From the IMG/VR virus record IMGVR_UViG_3300033146_005953, positions 1-31,745 of that record: a stretch of 31,745 nt of DNA, one strand, 5' to 3'. Below are positions 1 to 7,168 of the stretch, in pieces. Numbering within the stretch: position 1 is the first letter of the stretch; each line of letters begins with the position of its first letter. The position numbers and the translations under genes are program-made. This DNA is from a virus. The notes below the pieces were generated by a model. It had not been told where the DNA came from and made no database searches. It saw nothing but the letters and a program-made list of their open reading frames with translations.

Positions 1-339
1 GAATATTGCACACCAGAGGTCATAGGGCTTACTGAAGGGATCTTTGACATGTTCCGGCTGGGTAAGGGCTTTGTATGTACCTTCGGGACCAGCATGACAT
101 CCTCACAGCTATACATGATTGCCAGACATCACAAAAAAGCAATGTTTTTGTTTGATCCGGATGATCCAAATGCATCGAAAAAAGCCAAAGGATATTGTTT
201 GAGTCTCAAAAGTATGGGTGTTGATGCTGTTTCCGTTACTTGGGATGGTGGAGATCCTGGAAGTATGTCTCCGGAAGATGCAAAATACATGAGGAAATAT
301 CTTGGATTTTCAACCGAAAATAAAACAATAAAACTATAA
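1..339 (+). CDS. DnaG-type primase, C-terminal TOPRIM part (5' end outside window)
   Basis: The reading frame is open from the first base, so the protein is truncated by the window edge; 112 residues are visible. They show the two TOPRIM signatures: a conserved Glu with EGIFD (bases 34-48) and, after a 'GTSMTSSQL' segment like the LGTALT region of DnaG, the acidic LFDPDDPNA motif, which corresponds to the DxD metal site. The fold binds the divalent metals used for RNA primer synthesis on the lagging strand. The separate DnaB-like helicase gene begins at 7346, so primase and helicase are probably two proteins here, although a helicase or zinc domain upstream of the window cannot be excluded. 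The protein ends about 20 residues after the recognisable domain. Confidence 0.75.
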   Translation, partial: EYCTPEVIGLTEGIFDMFRLGKGFVCTFGTSMTSSQLYMIARHHKKAMFLFDPDDPNASKKAKGYCLSLKSMGVDAVSVTWDGGDPGSMSPEDAKYMRKYLGFSTENKTIKL

Positions 340-358
340 CTTAGAAGGAGATAACGTA

Positions 359-430
359 ATGTTTCCATGGATATTACTGGCAGCATGGATATTAATTCTT
401 GTTTGGGATGTTTGGATAAATAGGAAATAA
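359..430 (+). CDS. 23-residue membrane peptide
   Basis: The ORF starts 7 bases after a strong ribosome site (AGAAGGAG, 343-350, followed by ATAACGTA). The peptide is almost entirely hydrophobic (MFPWILLAAWILILVWDVW) with a short polar tail (INRK), so it should form one membrane helix. It lies between the primase and a secreted-protein gene, each with its own ribosome site. Its role is unknown; tiny membrane peptides of this sort occur widely in phages. The exact placement of the ribosome site is the main reason to call it real. Confidence 0.55.
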   Translation: MFPWILLAAWILILVWDVWINRK

Positions 431-442
431 AAGGAGTTCAAT

Positions 443-901
443 ATGAAGAAAGCGGTTTTGATTTTGGTGTTGGCAATGCTGGCAGTGAGCGTGTTTGGGA
501 ATATTCAGTCGGCGATTGATACCGATCCGATGAGTGGCGATGAAGTAGTCACCATTGTGATTTACAGCGATGATGCCGGGTCGATATTTGTTACCAGGAT
601 TACCAATGGTACATTGATCGAAATGTTTCTGTTCATACCGGGAGTGTACCTTGGAGACTCTGATGATCGGTTTATCATTAAATTGGATGACGAAGAGCCT
701 GTATACTATGGAAGCACAACGTCTACAGATGGGACTGCTAAGTTCTTACTGTTCTCAGATGCATGTCTTGTTATTGATGATCTGATAAACGGGTACAAAA
801 TGGTTACTCGTGTGTATGACTATAATGGCACAGCTTATACCGATGTGTTTGATATTTCTGAGTTCATGGGAACTTATTACAAGTATTTCGGAGACAACTG
901 A
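443..901 (+). CDS. Secreted protein, possibly TagO/VasI-like fold
   Basis: A 152-residue protein preceded by AAAAGGAG at 428-435. Residues 1-19 are a typical signal peptide (MKK followed by VLILVLAMLAVSVFG), so it is probably exported by Sec. The mature part has a spaced pattern (DPMS-DEV, YSDD, TNG, a fluorophobic beta strand, DDEEPVYY, STDGTAKF, then MVTRVYDYNGT-YTDVFDIS) that resembles, from memory, small phage and bacterial proteins of the TagO/VasI type. That relation is inference from pattern only. It sits with another signal-peptide gene at 979 in front of a terminator, like a small accessory ('moron') cassette, where an envelope role such as blocking superinfection would be plausible but is not shown. 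Confidence 0.7.
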   Translation: MKKAVLILVLAMLAVSVFGNIQSAIDTDPMSGDEVVTIVIYSDDAGSIFVTRITNGTLIEMFLFIPGVYLGDSDDRFIIKLDDEEPVYYGSTTSTDGTAKFLLFSDACLVIDDLINGYKMVTRVYDYNGTAYTDVFDISEFMGTYYKYFGDN

Positions 902-978
902 AAATAAGTAGATTTATTTTGTAATCTGTTTTACCATAATGTAATGAGAAACGATAAATTATTTGCAGGAGGCTTCAT

Positions 979-1248
979 ATGAAGAAGTATGGTCTAACCC
1001 TGCTGATGCTGGTATGTTTTTTGATTTCCATGCCAGTATCAGCGGTAAACCCTGAGTTTACCAATGGTGAAATGGTGTTTGAGAATGCCGTTTCTGCCAT
1101 CCCATTAGAAATGGGAACCGAAATTACTATCAATATACAGGGGGAAGTAACTGCCAAAGCAACTTTTGAAGTGTTTGACAGTGAAAATTTTGACAATGGC
1201 TTTATGCCGTTGCCAGAAAACCTGTTACAAAGTAATTTTCTAACATAA
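979..1248 (+). CDS. Small secreted protein of unknown function
   Basis: An 89-residue protein with the strong ribosome site GCAGGAGG at 965-972. Residues 1-22 form a signal peptide with a charged start (MKK), a hydrophobic core (LTLLMLVCFLISM) and an AxA-type cleavage site (PVSA). The mature protein of about 67 residues has no cysteine and looks beta-rich (EITINIQGEVTAKATFEVF). I do not recognise the family. The 77 bases before it hold only AT-rich sequence and the ribosome site, with no convincing promoter. The gene is followed 19 bases later by a rho-independent terminator, so it is the last gene of the leftmost transcription unit. Confidence 0.65.
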   Translation: MKKYGLTLLMLVCFLISMPVSAVNPEFTNGEMVFENAVSAIPLEMGTEITINIQGEVTAKATFEVFDSENFDNGFMPLPENLLQSNFLT

Positions 1249-1267
1249 TAACGCTTTGAGTACTTAT

Positions 1268-1297
1268 CCCCCAAGGCCGTATTTCTTGGGGGATTTT
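1268..1297 (+). terminator. Rho-independent terminator
   Basis: The stem CCCCCAAG (1268-1275) pairs perfectly with CTTGGGGG (1285-1292), with a 9-base loop, and is followed by ATTTT. The stem is by far the strongest hairpin in its surroundings. It closes the unit ending with the secreted protein and lies directly before the promoter at 1305. Confidence 0.8.
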
Positions 1298-1304
1298 AAA
1301 CCAT

Positions 1305-1333
1305 TTGACAAACAGACAATTGTGTAATAGATT
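1305..1333 (+). promoter_or_regulatory. Sigma70-type promoter of the replication operon
   Basis: A perfect -35 box TTGACA at 1305-1310 is followed after 17 bases by TAGATT at 1328-1333 (4 of 6 matches to TATAAT). The predicted start is near 1340. It follows a terminator and precedes a long run of + strand genes, so it is likely the main promoter of the initiator-ThyX block. Confidence 0.65.
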
Positions 1334-1338
1334 TCTAC

Positions 1339-1353
1339 CAGATCGTCGATCTG
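1339..1353. promoter_or_regulatory. Candidate operator: perfect 15-bp palindrome at the transcription start
   Basis: CAGATCGTCGATCTG is a perfect inverted repeat of 7-base arms around one T. It lies six bases after the -10 box, over the predicted start site, the usual place for a repressor site. With one central base it cannot fold as a tight RNA hairpin, so a DNA-binding dimer is the better reading. Outer arms CTACCA (1335-1340) and TGGTAG (1360-1365) add a second, wider dyad. The binding protein is unknown. Confidence 0.5.
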
Positions 1354-1396
1354 TTCTGTTGGTAGCAGAATACAAATAAATTTGGGGTTGTGAGAG

Positions 1397-1473
1397 CTGC
1401 TGAAGCTTCCTTACCCTGCATCGGTTTTCCCAGATTGGCTGATGACAGTCTGCCAGTAGGGAAGCTCCAGGAG
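1397..1473 (+). promoter_or_regulatory. Leader hairpin that can mask the ribosome site of the next gene
   Basis: Bases 1397-1414 (CTGCTGAAGCTTCCTTAC) can pair with 1456-1473 (GTAGGGAAGCTCCAGGAG) over 18 positions with two mismatches and one G-U pair. The AGGAG of the ribosome site (1469-1473) for the gene at 1479 lies in the lower stem. Inside the loop, CAGATT (1431-1436) can pair with AGTCTG (1447-1452). The 230 bases 1249-1478 contain no gene: they hold the terminator, promoter, palindrome and this leader. I did not recognise a known riboswitch class. Confidence 0.5.
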
Positions 1474-1478
1474 TTTTC

Positions 1479-1814
1479 ATGATAAATTCAATTCAAACAT
1501 TCAAAAACGTAAATGAACCTGACGAATTAAAAAGAGATTTTAAAGGGATATGGGTTACAAAAAATCTATATTTAGACAAAAATTTAACTCCTGTTGAAAA
1601 ATTATTAATAATTGAGACTAAAAATTATATGGATACATCCTGTAATGGGCATATCTCTAATGAACATTACGTGAACATATTAAATGTCAGCACTTCAACT
1701 GTAACAAGATCAATAAAAAGATTGGCTTCAAAAAAATATATAACTGTTTCAATAGTTAAAACAGAATATGGATCTATCCGGAAAATACATCTGTTGGATA
1801 AATGTCTATTATGA
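1479..1814 (+). CDS. Winged-helix DNA-binding protein, possible replication initiator part
   Basis: A 111-residue protein. Residues 37-95 (LTPVEKLLIIETKNYMD, then ISNEHYVNILNVSTSTVTRSIKRLASKKYITV) form a clear winged helix-turn-helix of the kind found in DnaD-like and RepA-like phage replication proteins and in MarR/GntR-type regulators. The recognition helix would be STSTVTRSIKRLASKKYI. It is the first gene after the promoter at 1305, and its AGGAG lies in the leader hairpin. It overlaps the next gene by ATGA (1811-1814), and that gene also begins with a helix-turn-helix, so the two may act as a pair at an origin or as regulators. The coding sequence is markedly AT-rich. Confidence 0.65.
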   Translation: MINSIQTFKNVNEPDELKRDFKGIWVTKNLYLDKNLTPVEKLLIIETKNYMDTSCNGHISNEHYVNILNVSTSTVTRSIKRLASKKYITVSIVKTEYGSIRKIHLLDKCLL

Positions 1815-3235
1815 AAAATTCTACATTAGAATATATTGATCCAACAGATTTAATCGTAGCAATCCCAAAAGCCACAATGGATAGATTACTTAAAACTGAA
1901 CATCCAGGTGATTCTCTGGCACTATATTCATTCTACTGCTATACCGGAAAATGGCAGAAAACTAATCAACCTAAGTGTACTGTTAAATATATAGCAAAAG
2001 GAATGAAATGGTCTGTTGAAAAAGTTAGAAAAATAAAAGCAATTTTAAAAACATTGAGTTTAATAGAGGATTATCCGCAGAAAACTAACGGAAAAATAAC
2101 AAACTGGTACACTAAAATAACTTATATAATGGGTTCCCACCCTACGGAATTCCCAGAGGGTGGAAATGACCACACTGTGGACTTTGCTACCACAAATGCT
2201 TTAAGTACTATTAATTTAAATGCTTTAAGTACTGGTAAGGAAAGGGATGGTAGAGTACTACCAGCGACTTCTGGCGAAGTCTCCGATTTTGATCAAAAAG
2301 AAAAACTTTCTACGGAAGAAGCTTTCCGCTTAAACAATAACGAACCCGAAGAGAAAATAGATTCAAAAAATTTATGGATCAAAGAGATAGCCGAGGACGC
2401 TAAGGGCCGGGCTGCCATGGACAAGGCCACCCAGCCGTTCAACATCCCCAGGGACGACAGCACGGCTTACCTGAAAAAGATAAATCAGTATGTGAGCGAA
2501 ATCCAGAATGGGAACTTTCTCGAAAAGAATAAGTTCTCAGAAAACTTCTTAAAGCACACAGACGTTCAAAAAGCCATGGAACTCCGGGGACTGTCTGAAG
2601 AAGCTGTCATTGAGAAAATAAAATTATCAGTTGACAGATACCTGACTGCCCGACATAATCCAGACAGATTTGATTTCATTGCCAGAGACAGAAAAATCAA
2701 TTTGGCAATGTTCCTGTACGAGAATAACGAAAAGACCGGCGTACTGGGTGAATCACAATTCCTGCGATACTTGGAAAAAGAGCCAGAAGAGAAAAGAGGC
2801 GATGAGCATTATGAGCGAATGTTGTCTGCAGTATACAAAAACAATCTTCCGAAAATGTATAAAGCTGTCTATAACGAGTATGAGAGCTTTTCCGATGAGG
2901 AACATTTGCGAATGATCAAAAGCATTCTTTCACTCTGCCGATGGTGGAAGCGGAACGAAAGCCGGTTGATCAAAGTCTACCGGGGAAAAATTACAATATT
3001 ATTCCCGAAAGGCATTGAATCCTTCATCGAATATTATTTTGCAGGATTCATCAGGGACAATAAGTTCAATCATGCAATTGGAGTTTTCCCTGAGAAGAAA
3101 TATTGGAAAGCATTTTGTGACTGGCTGTATGACAGCTACGGAATTGACTTAGAAGCTGAAATGGTTGAAGTCAAAGAAAAAGTGAAAGCGGATATATCGC
3201 ACGAAGAAATCGTAAGGCGAATGGAGGCAGAATGA
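1811..3235 (+). CDS. Helix-turn-helix protein, probable phage replication/initiation protein
   Basis: The protein has 474 residues from the ATG at 1811, which overlaps the previous stop as ATGA; an in-frame ATG at 1802 is possible but less likely. Residues about 20-100 hold a second winged helix region (DSLALYSFYCYTGKW, then CTVKYIAKGMKWSVEKVRKIKAILKTLSLIEDY), as in DnaD- or replication protein O-like proteins. A low-complexity linker of about 90 residues rich in Ser, Thr, Asp and Glu follows. The C-terminal 280 residues are helical and Lys/Glu/Trp rich, with no motif I recognise and no Walker site. Base composition changes sharply near base 2385, from AT-rich to locally GC-rich, as if the N-terminal module came from another source. 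Function is inferred from position and HTH only. Confidence 0.5.
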   Translation: MKNSTLEYIDPTDLIVAIPKATMDRLLKTEHPGDSLALYSFYCYTGKWQKTNQPKCTVKYIAKGMKWSVEKVRKIKAILKTLSLIEDYPQKTNGKITNWYTKITYIMGSHPTEFPEGGNDHTVDFATTNALSTINLNALSTGKERDGRVLPATSGEVSDFDQKEKLSTEEAFRLNNNEPEEKIDSKNLWIKEIAEDAKGRAAMDKATQPFNIPRDDSTAYLKKINQYVSEIQNGNFLEKNKFSENFLKHTDVQKAMELRGLSEEAVIEKIKLSVDRYLTARHNPDRFDFIARDRKINLAMFLYENNEKTGVLGESQFLRYLEKEPEEKRGDEHYERMLSAVYKNNLPKMYKAVYNEYESFSDEEHLRMIKSILSLCRWWKRNESRLIKVYRGKITILFPKGIESFIEYYFAGFIRDNKFNHAIGVFPEKKYWKAFCDWLYDSYGIDLEAEMVEVKEKVKADISHEEIVRRMEAE

Positions 3236-3459
3236 TCTATAAACCGGATTACAATACTTGGGACATGAAAAAAAGTCTTGATGATTTTTCCATTACATCC
3301 AAAAATTTGATGGCTGAAGGACAAAAATCGAGAGCACATGTGGTTGGATATCTTATCACCCGGTGCAAAAATGCTGAAAAAAGAGTTGAAGAACTTGAAA
3401 CTGACATCCAGAACTTGAAGTCTTCTCATATGACTTTCATGGACAAGGTCGTCGTATGA
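3232..3459 (+). CDS. Small coiled-coil protein of unknown function
   Basis: A 75-residue protein whose ATG overlaps the previous stop (ATGA, 3232-3235) and whose own stop overlaps the ThyX start in the same way. The C-terminal half (CKNAEKRVEELETDIQNLKSS) is a short coiled coil, suggesting a dimer. No family is recognised. The double overlap makes translational coupling, and hence a real gene, likely. Confidence 0.6.
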   Translation: MIYKPDYNTWDMKKSLDDFSITSKNLMAEGQKSRAHVVGYLITRCKNAEKRVEELETDIQNLKSSHMTFMDKVVV

Positions 3460-4379
3460 AACTCATTCACCAGAGCCACACAGTGATCCCAGGGATGGAT
3501 GAGATAAACAACCTCCCGAAGCTGATAGAGGCTGCTGGAAGGACTTGTTACAAGTCACAGGATAAAATTACAGAAGATTCAGCAAACAGGTTCTGTAGGC
3601 TTCTGATTGCAAATCATCATGATGCTATGCTGGAACATTCAGTGATAATTTTCAGACTTTCTGATCTGGCATTTGAAAGTTTGTTGTCCTTAAAACGAAA
3701 ACATTTTAAGTTTATGAACATAACTTCGGTTATGAAACGTCATATTGTTTCCGGAAATGTCCGGGCATGGAGAGATTTGATAATTGAAAATCCGAAGAAT
3801 TATGTTCTTGGAAATGTTCTGAACATCCTGACAGAGAAAATTCCGGTGCTGTTTGAAGATATCAAAAAGCCATTATGGAAAATTAATTACAATATAAAAT
3901 TAGTTAAATCTGATGATCTATCAACTAATGAGAAAATATCTCATAAGACATACTCTGTCCGCTTCATAACAGACCGTGGTGTCACCCATGAACTGGTCAG
4001 ACATAGAACAGCTTCTTTTGCCCAAGAGTCCACCAGGTACGTGAAATATCATGCAGGAGACATGGAATTCATCCATCCGGTATTCCAATGGGGACACATT
4101 GAAAATTACATATTCATAAAAGCAATGGAGTCTGCAGAGAAAGCATATAAGCTTTTAATTGAAAGCAAAGCACTTCCACAAGAAGCCAGAACGGTACTTC
4201 CCAATTCATTGAAAACTGAAATTGTGGTAACAGCAAATATCGAAGAGTGGATTCACATTATGAAACTTCGTACAGCTAAGTCAGCACACCCACAGATAAG
4301 AGCTTTGATGATTCCCTTGTTACAAGAATTCAAGCAGGATACAGGTCTTTTTGATAATATTGTAATAAGTGATGATTAA
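3456..4379 (+). CDS. thyX: Flavin-dependent thymidylate synthase ThyX
   Basis: A 307-residue protein that makes dTMP from dUMP using methylene-tetrahydrofolate, FAD and NADPH. The diagnostic RHRx7S motif is present at residues 182-192 (RHRTASFAQES), followed by TRY. The early AGRTCYKS segment and HDAMLEHS also fit the family. The C-terminal LRTAKSAHPQIRALM matches the 'LR...AQ.EIR' region that completes the nucleotide/FAD site, with His in place of Gln. The protein is longer than the usual 220-260 residues, mainly from an insertion around residues 75-150 before the core. Within this cluster it would raise the dTTP supply for phage DNA synthesis. Confidence 0.93.
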   Translation: MKLIHQSHTVIPGMDEINNLPKLIEAAGRTCYKSQDKITEDSANRFCRLLIANHHDAMLEHSVIIFRLSDLAFESLLSLKRKHFKFMNITSVMKRHIVSGNVRAWRDLIIENPKNYVLGNVLNILTEKIPVLFEDIKKPLWKINYNIKLVKSDDLSTNEKISHKTYSVRFITDRGVTHELVRHRTASFAQESTRYVKYHAGDMEFIHPVFQWGHIENYIFIKAMESAEKAYKLLIESKALPQEARTVLPNSLKTEIVVTANIEEWIHIMKLRTAKSAHPQIRALMIPLLQEFKQDTGLFDNIVISDD

Positions 4380-4400
4380 ATAGGTATTTAATATCTATTT
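4378..4400. promoter_or_regulatory. Imperfect dyad upstream of the antirepressor
   Basis: AAATAG (4378-4383) and CTATTT (4395-4400) form an inverted repeat that extends inward with TAT/ATA and one mismatch (23 bases in all). The surrounding 56-base gap is nearly pure A/T and precedes the ribosome site TAAGGAG (4421-4427). It could be an operator or a weak hairpin; in such AT-rich sequence it may also be chance. Confidence 0.25.
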
Positions 4401-4435
4401 AATAAATAATAGTTGCTATATAAGGAGTGTTATCT

Positions 4436-5143
4436 ATGAATGCATTGATTAAAATTGAGAAACGAAACGGTGTTAAAACAGTAGATGCCAAAGAACTTCA
4501 TGAGTTTTTAGAAGTTGGAAGAGATTTCAGCACATGGATAAAACAGAGAATAGAAAAATATAAATTCTCTGAGAATGATGATTTTGTTATCGAAAAATCG
4601 ATTCCCCAAAACGGGGGAATCGTTATTGTTTATCATGTATCCTTGGATATGGCAAAAGAACTATCCATGGTTGAGAATAATGAAAAAGGTCGAGAAGCCC
4701 GGAAGTACTTCATTGCCATGGAGAAGAAAGCCAAAGGGTTGGCAATGCCAAACTTCAGTGATCCTGTATTAGCTGCCAGAGCCTGGGCTGATGAATATGA
4801 AAAACGACAGGAGCTTGAAGCAAAATCAGCAAAAGACAAACCAAAAGTAGAGTACTTCAATAAACTGGTTTCCAGAAATGTTCTACTGAACATCAGAAGT
4901 ACGGCGAAGGAACTGAAGATAAAAGAAAAAGAGTTCGTTAATGAATTGATTTATTATAATTATTTGTATCGGGACAGGAAAAACAAACTTTGCCCATATG
5001 CAGCGTATGTTCCGGAATTGTTTGAAGTGAAAGAGTATTCATCACAGCAGTTCAGTGGTGTCCAGACTCTCATCACTCCAAAAGGCCGGGAAACATTCCG
5101 GTTATTGTTCAGTGTACCTACAGAAGAAGGAGTATTAATATAA
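4436..5143 (+). CDS. AntA/AntB antirepressor with KilAC domain
   Basis: I chose the ATG at 4436, eight bases after TAAGGAG (4421-4427), giving 235 residues; a GTG at 4427 lies inside that ribosome site and is rejected. Residues about 8-95 are an AntA/AntB domain (VDAKELHEFLEVGRDFSTW, then Y-FSENDDFV and YHVSLDMAKELSMVENNEKG). Residues about 125-225 match the KilAC DNA-binding domain (VLLNIRSTAKELKIKEKEFV through LITPKGRETFRLLF). Such proteins block phage repressors by direct binding and typically belong to the lysis-lysogeny switch. Here the gene lies inside the replication block, between ThyX and a helicase, which hints at a temperate ancestry or a host-directed regulatory role. Confidence 0.85.
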   Translation: MNALIKIEKRNGVKTVDAKELHEFLEVGRDFSTWIKQRIEKYKFSENDDFVIEKSIPQNGGIVIVYHVSLDMAKELSMVENNEKGREARKYFIAMEKKAKGLAMPNFSDPVLAARAWADEYEKRQELEAKSAKDKPKVEYFNKLVSRNVLLNIRSTAKELKIKEKEFVNELIYYNYLYRDRKNKLCPYAAYVPELFEVKEYSSQQFSGVQTLITPKGRETFRLLFSVPTEEGVLI

Positions 5144-5343
5144 TGGGACAGTGGAAACTTGACATTCATGTGTACTGGCAATTTCTAATCGGGGTATCAC
5201 TTGGAACACCTGTAATTAATGATGTTACAGTGCATATCGGACCAATGGATATTCATTACAGTTTTGAGAAAGAAGCTGGAGGTGTCTGTATTTTCAAATG
5301 GTTTAAGAATCCTGGAGAAAAATGGAAAAAGATACCATGGTGA
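5143..5343 (+). CDS. Small protein of unknown function
   Basis: A 66-residue protein whose ATG overlaps the antirepressor stop as TAATG (5141-5145). The sequence is aromatic and beta-like (WKLDIHVYWQFLIGVSLG, VHIGPMDIHYSF, FKWFKNPGEKWKKIPW). I do not recognise a family. The start/stop overlap with the gene before it is the main support. Confidence 0.5.
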   Translation: MGQWKLDIHVYWQFLIGVSLGTPVINDVTVHIGPMDIHYSFEKEAGGVCIFKWFKNPGEKWKKIPW

Positions 5344-5459
5344 GAAATCCATTACTTTTTAAAGTTGGATTGTTTTTGTATGAAGTAGGAAGAAGTAAAA
5401 ATATATTCTTCCTGATCAAATCCGGAATTTGTTTAAAGGAAAAAGCAAGAAAATGGTAG
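5337..5459 (+). CDS. Possible 40-residue basic, hydrophobic peptide
   Basis: This short ORF begins six bases before the stop of the previous gene and ends after the ATG at 5453 of the helicase, so it exactly bridges a gap of about 110 bases that otherwise has no gene. The peptide alternates hydrophobic and basic residues (NPLLFKVGLFLYEVGRSKN, IFFLIKSGICLKEKARKW). The upstream ribosome site is weak (GGA, 12 bases before the ATG). It may be real, as similar tiny genes fill gaps elsewhere in the window, but the evidence is positional only. Confidence 0.35.
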   Translation: MVRNPLLFKVGLFLYEVGRSKNIFFLIKSGICLKEKARKW

Positions 5460-7159
5460 GTGCAATATTGTCTTTGGCGACAATGGCTTTTGTGGCTAAT
5501 GCTGTATACAAGAGAAAAGATTTGTCTGTACAGGTGAAAGGGGACTATATGGAAGTCCGTTTCAAGTATAAAGACCGGGAAAAGTTCTATGACACAATTG
5601 ACTTCATAAAAACCTTAGACAGTACTGCATCATTCCGAAAAGCCGGCAGTGATAATTATTGGTTGATGAAAAAGAAACCGACCAATATCAGAAAGCTGGA
5701 ACAATATGGATTCCCTATCTATCGTCGATTTGACATGGACAAGATAAAGTTTGACAGAAATTCCTTTTATGAATCTCCTCCATGGAAAGATGAAATAATC
5801 ACCCAGGATAAAAAAATATGGAGAGATAAAGATGCTACCATGTGGAGATTTCAAGAAGAGTCCTTAAAATTCCTGAAATGGAACAATGGTGTCGGAATAA
5901 TCGGGCATCAGATGTCCCTTGGAAAGACTGCCATTGCTTTATGTTTTCTCAAAGAAAACTTAAAAGAGCATCTGCCAGCTCTGGTGATCACTCCAGCCAG
6001 TGTTAAGAACCAATGGCAAGAAGAGTGGGAGGCTATCCTGCATCAGCCTGTACATGTCCTGTATGGCCGTACACCATACAGTATTCCAAGTGGAACCAAC
6101 TGCATAATCAACTATGACATCTTAAAAGACTGGGAAAAGCAATTGATAAAGATGAAATTCAAAACTGTAATAGCTGATGAATTTCATAAATGTGGATCCA
6201 TGTCGGCACAAAGAACAAAATCATACAGAAGAATTGTATCTAAATCTCCGAATTTCATACCAATGTCGGGAACTTCTATCAGATCAAAACCTTCTCAAAT
6301 ATATCCTACAGTCAATTTAATAGCTCCGGACAAGTTTCCTACAATGAGAGCTTTCAAAGATCGTTACTGTGTATTTGAAATCAATTCCTGGACTGGATAT
6401 GAGCAGGAAACAAAAGGCTGCAGGAATATTGGTGAGCTTCAGAAATACCTTTCAACCATCATGTTTAGAAAAGAGCGTACCGATAAAGATGTTGAAGAGG
6501 ATATCGGGATAAAAGGAAAACGGGGTAAACGGATCCCGGTACATATGAAGGTTGATTTGAGTTCTTACAATAAACTGGTCAACAAATATAAATCCACATA
6601 CAGCCAAAGCACAGCACTGGTTCAAAAAGAAATCAGAAATACTCTATCCCGTTCTGCTTTCGATCTGAAAAGGAACGACAGTATGAAGTGGATTGCAGAT
6701 TTTATGGAGTCCGGAGAAAAACTGGTTGTATTTTGTTACCATAGAAAAGTAATCGATGAAATCTGCAAAGCCTTTCCAAAAGATTCTGTTAAAATAGACG
6801 GGTCCATCACTGGGAAAGCCAGAGAAAAAGCATCGAAAGAGTTCCAGGGAAATAAAAACTTGGGAGTATTTCAGGTTCTCACCATGGGTGAAGGCATCGA
6901 CTGGATTGCCAAGGTGTGTTCCTTCTGTGCCTTTATAGAGCTTCCCGATACCATTGCTGATGTGGAACAGGCTGAAATGAGATTCGACCGCCCTGGGGCT
7001 AAGAGTGATCACATGCTGTATTACTACCTTCTGGCAAAGGGAACCATTGATGAAAAGAAAATGGAAAGCTTGGATAAGGGTAAAATGACATTTGATAAAA
7101 TCGTCCGTGGAAAAAGTGATACTGATCAAGGTGATTTGCTTACAGGATTGTTCCAATAA
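5453..7159 (+). CDS. SNF2/UvsW-like superfamily 2 DNA helicase (HARP-like N-terminus)
   Basis: The protein has 568 residues from the ATG at 5453; a TTG at 5429 would add 8. Residues about 28-95 (LSVQVKGDYMEVRFKY, DTIDFIKTL, YWLMKK) resemble the HARP-type domain of fork-remodelling SNF2 enzymes. The helicase core shows motif I LGKT (Lys158), motif II DEFH (242-245) instead of DEAH, motif III SGT, motif V TMGEGIDW and motif VI QAEMRFDRPG. The motif I sequence is GHQMSLGKT rather than the usual SNF2 DExGxGKT. A role in fork regression, annealing or branch migration, like T4 UvsW, is inferred from family and context. Oddly, residues 1-20 are strongly hydrophobic and signal-peptide-like; an ATG at 5549 with a better ribosome site (AAAGGGG) would remove them. 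Confidence 0.85.
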   Translation: MVGAILSLATMAFVANAVYKRKDLSVQVKGDYMEVRFKYKDREKFYDTIDFIKTLDSTASFRKAGSDNYWLMKKKPTNIRKLEQYGFPIYRRFDMDKIKFDRNSFYESPPWKDEIITQDKKIWRDKDATMWRFQEESLKFLKWNNGVGIIGHQMSLGKTAIALCFLKENLKEHLPALVITPASVKNQWQEEWEAILHQPVHVLYGRTPYSIPSGTNCIINYDILKDWEKQLIKMKFKTVIADEFHKCGSMSAQRTKSYRRIVSKSPNFIPMSGTSIRSKPSQIYPTVNLIAPDKFPTMRAFKDRYCVFEINSWTGYEQETKGCRNIGELQKYLSTIMFRKERTDKDVEEDIGIKGKRGKRIPVHMKVDLSSYNKLVNKYKSTYSQSTALVQKEIRNTLSRSAFDLKRNDSMKWIADFMESGEKLVVFCYHRKVIDEICKAFPKDSVKIDGSITGKAREKASKEFQGNKNLGVFQVLTMGEGIDWIAKVCSFCAFIELPDTIADVEQAEMRFDRPGAKSDHMLYYYLLAKGTIDEKKMESLDKGKMTFDKIVRGKSDTDQGDLLTGLFQ

Positions 7160-7168
7160 GGGGTTTTT

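Noticed and set aside
902-978. Promoter in the gap before the second secreted gene
   Set aside because: AT-rich boxes exist (TTGTAA, CATAAT), but spacing and matches are too poor to support a call.
1381-1478. Known riboswitch class in the leader
   Set aside because: I looked for conserved boxes of cobalamin, purine, SAM, TPP, THF and c-di-GMP types and found no convincing match; only the ribosome-site hairpin is claimed.
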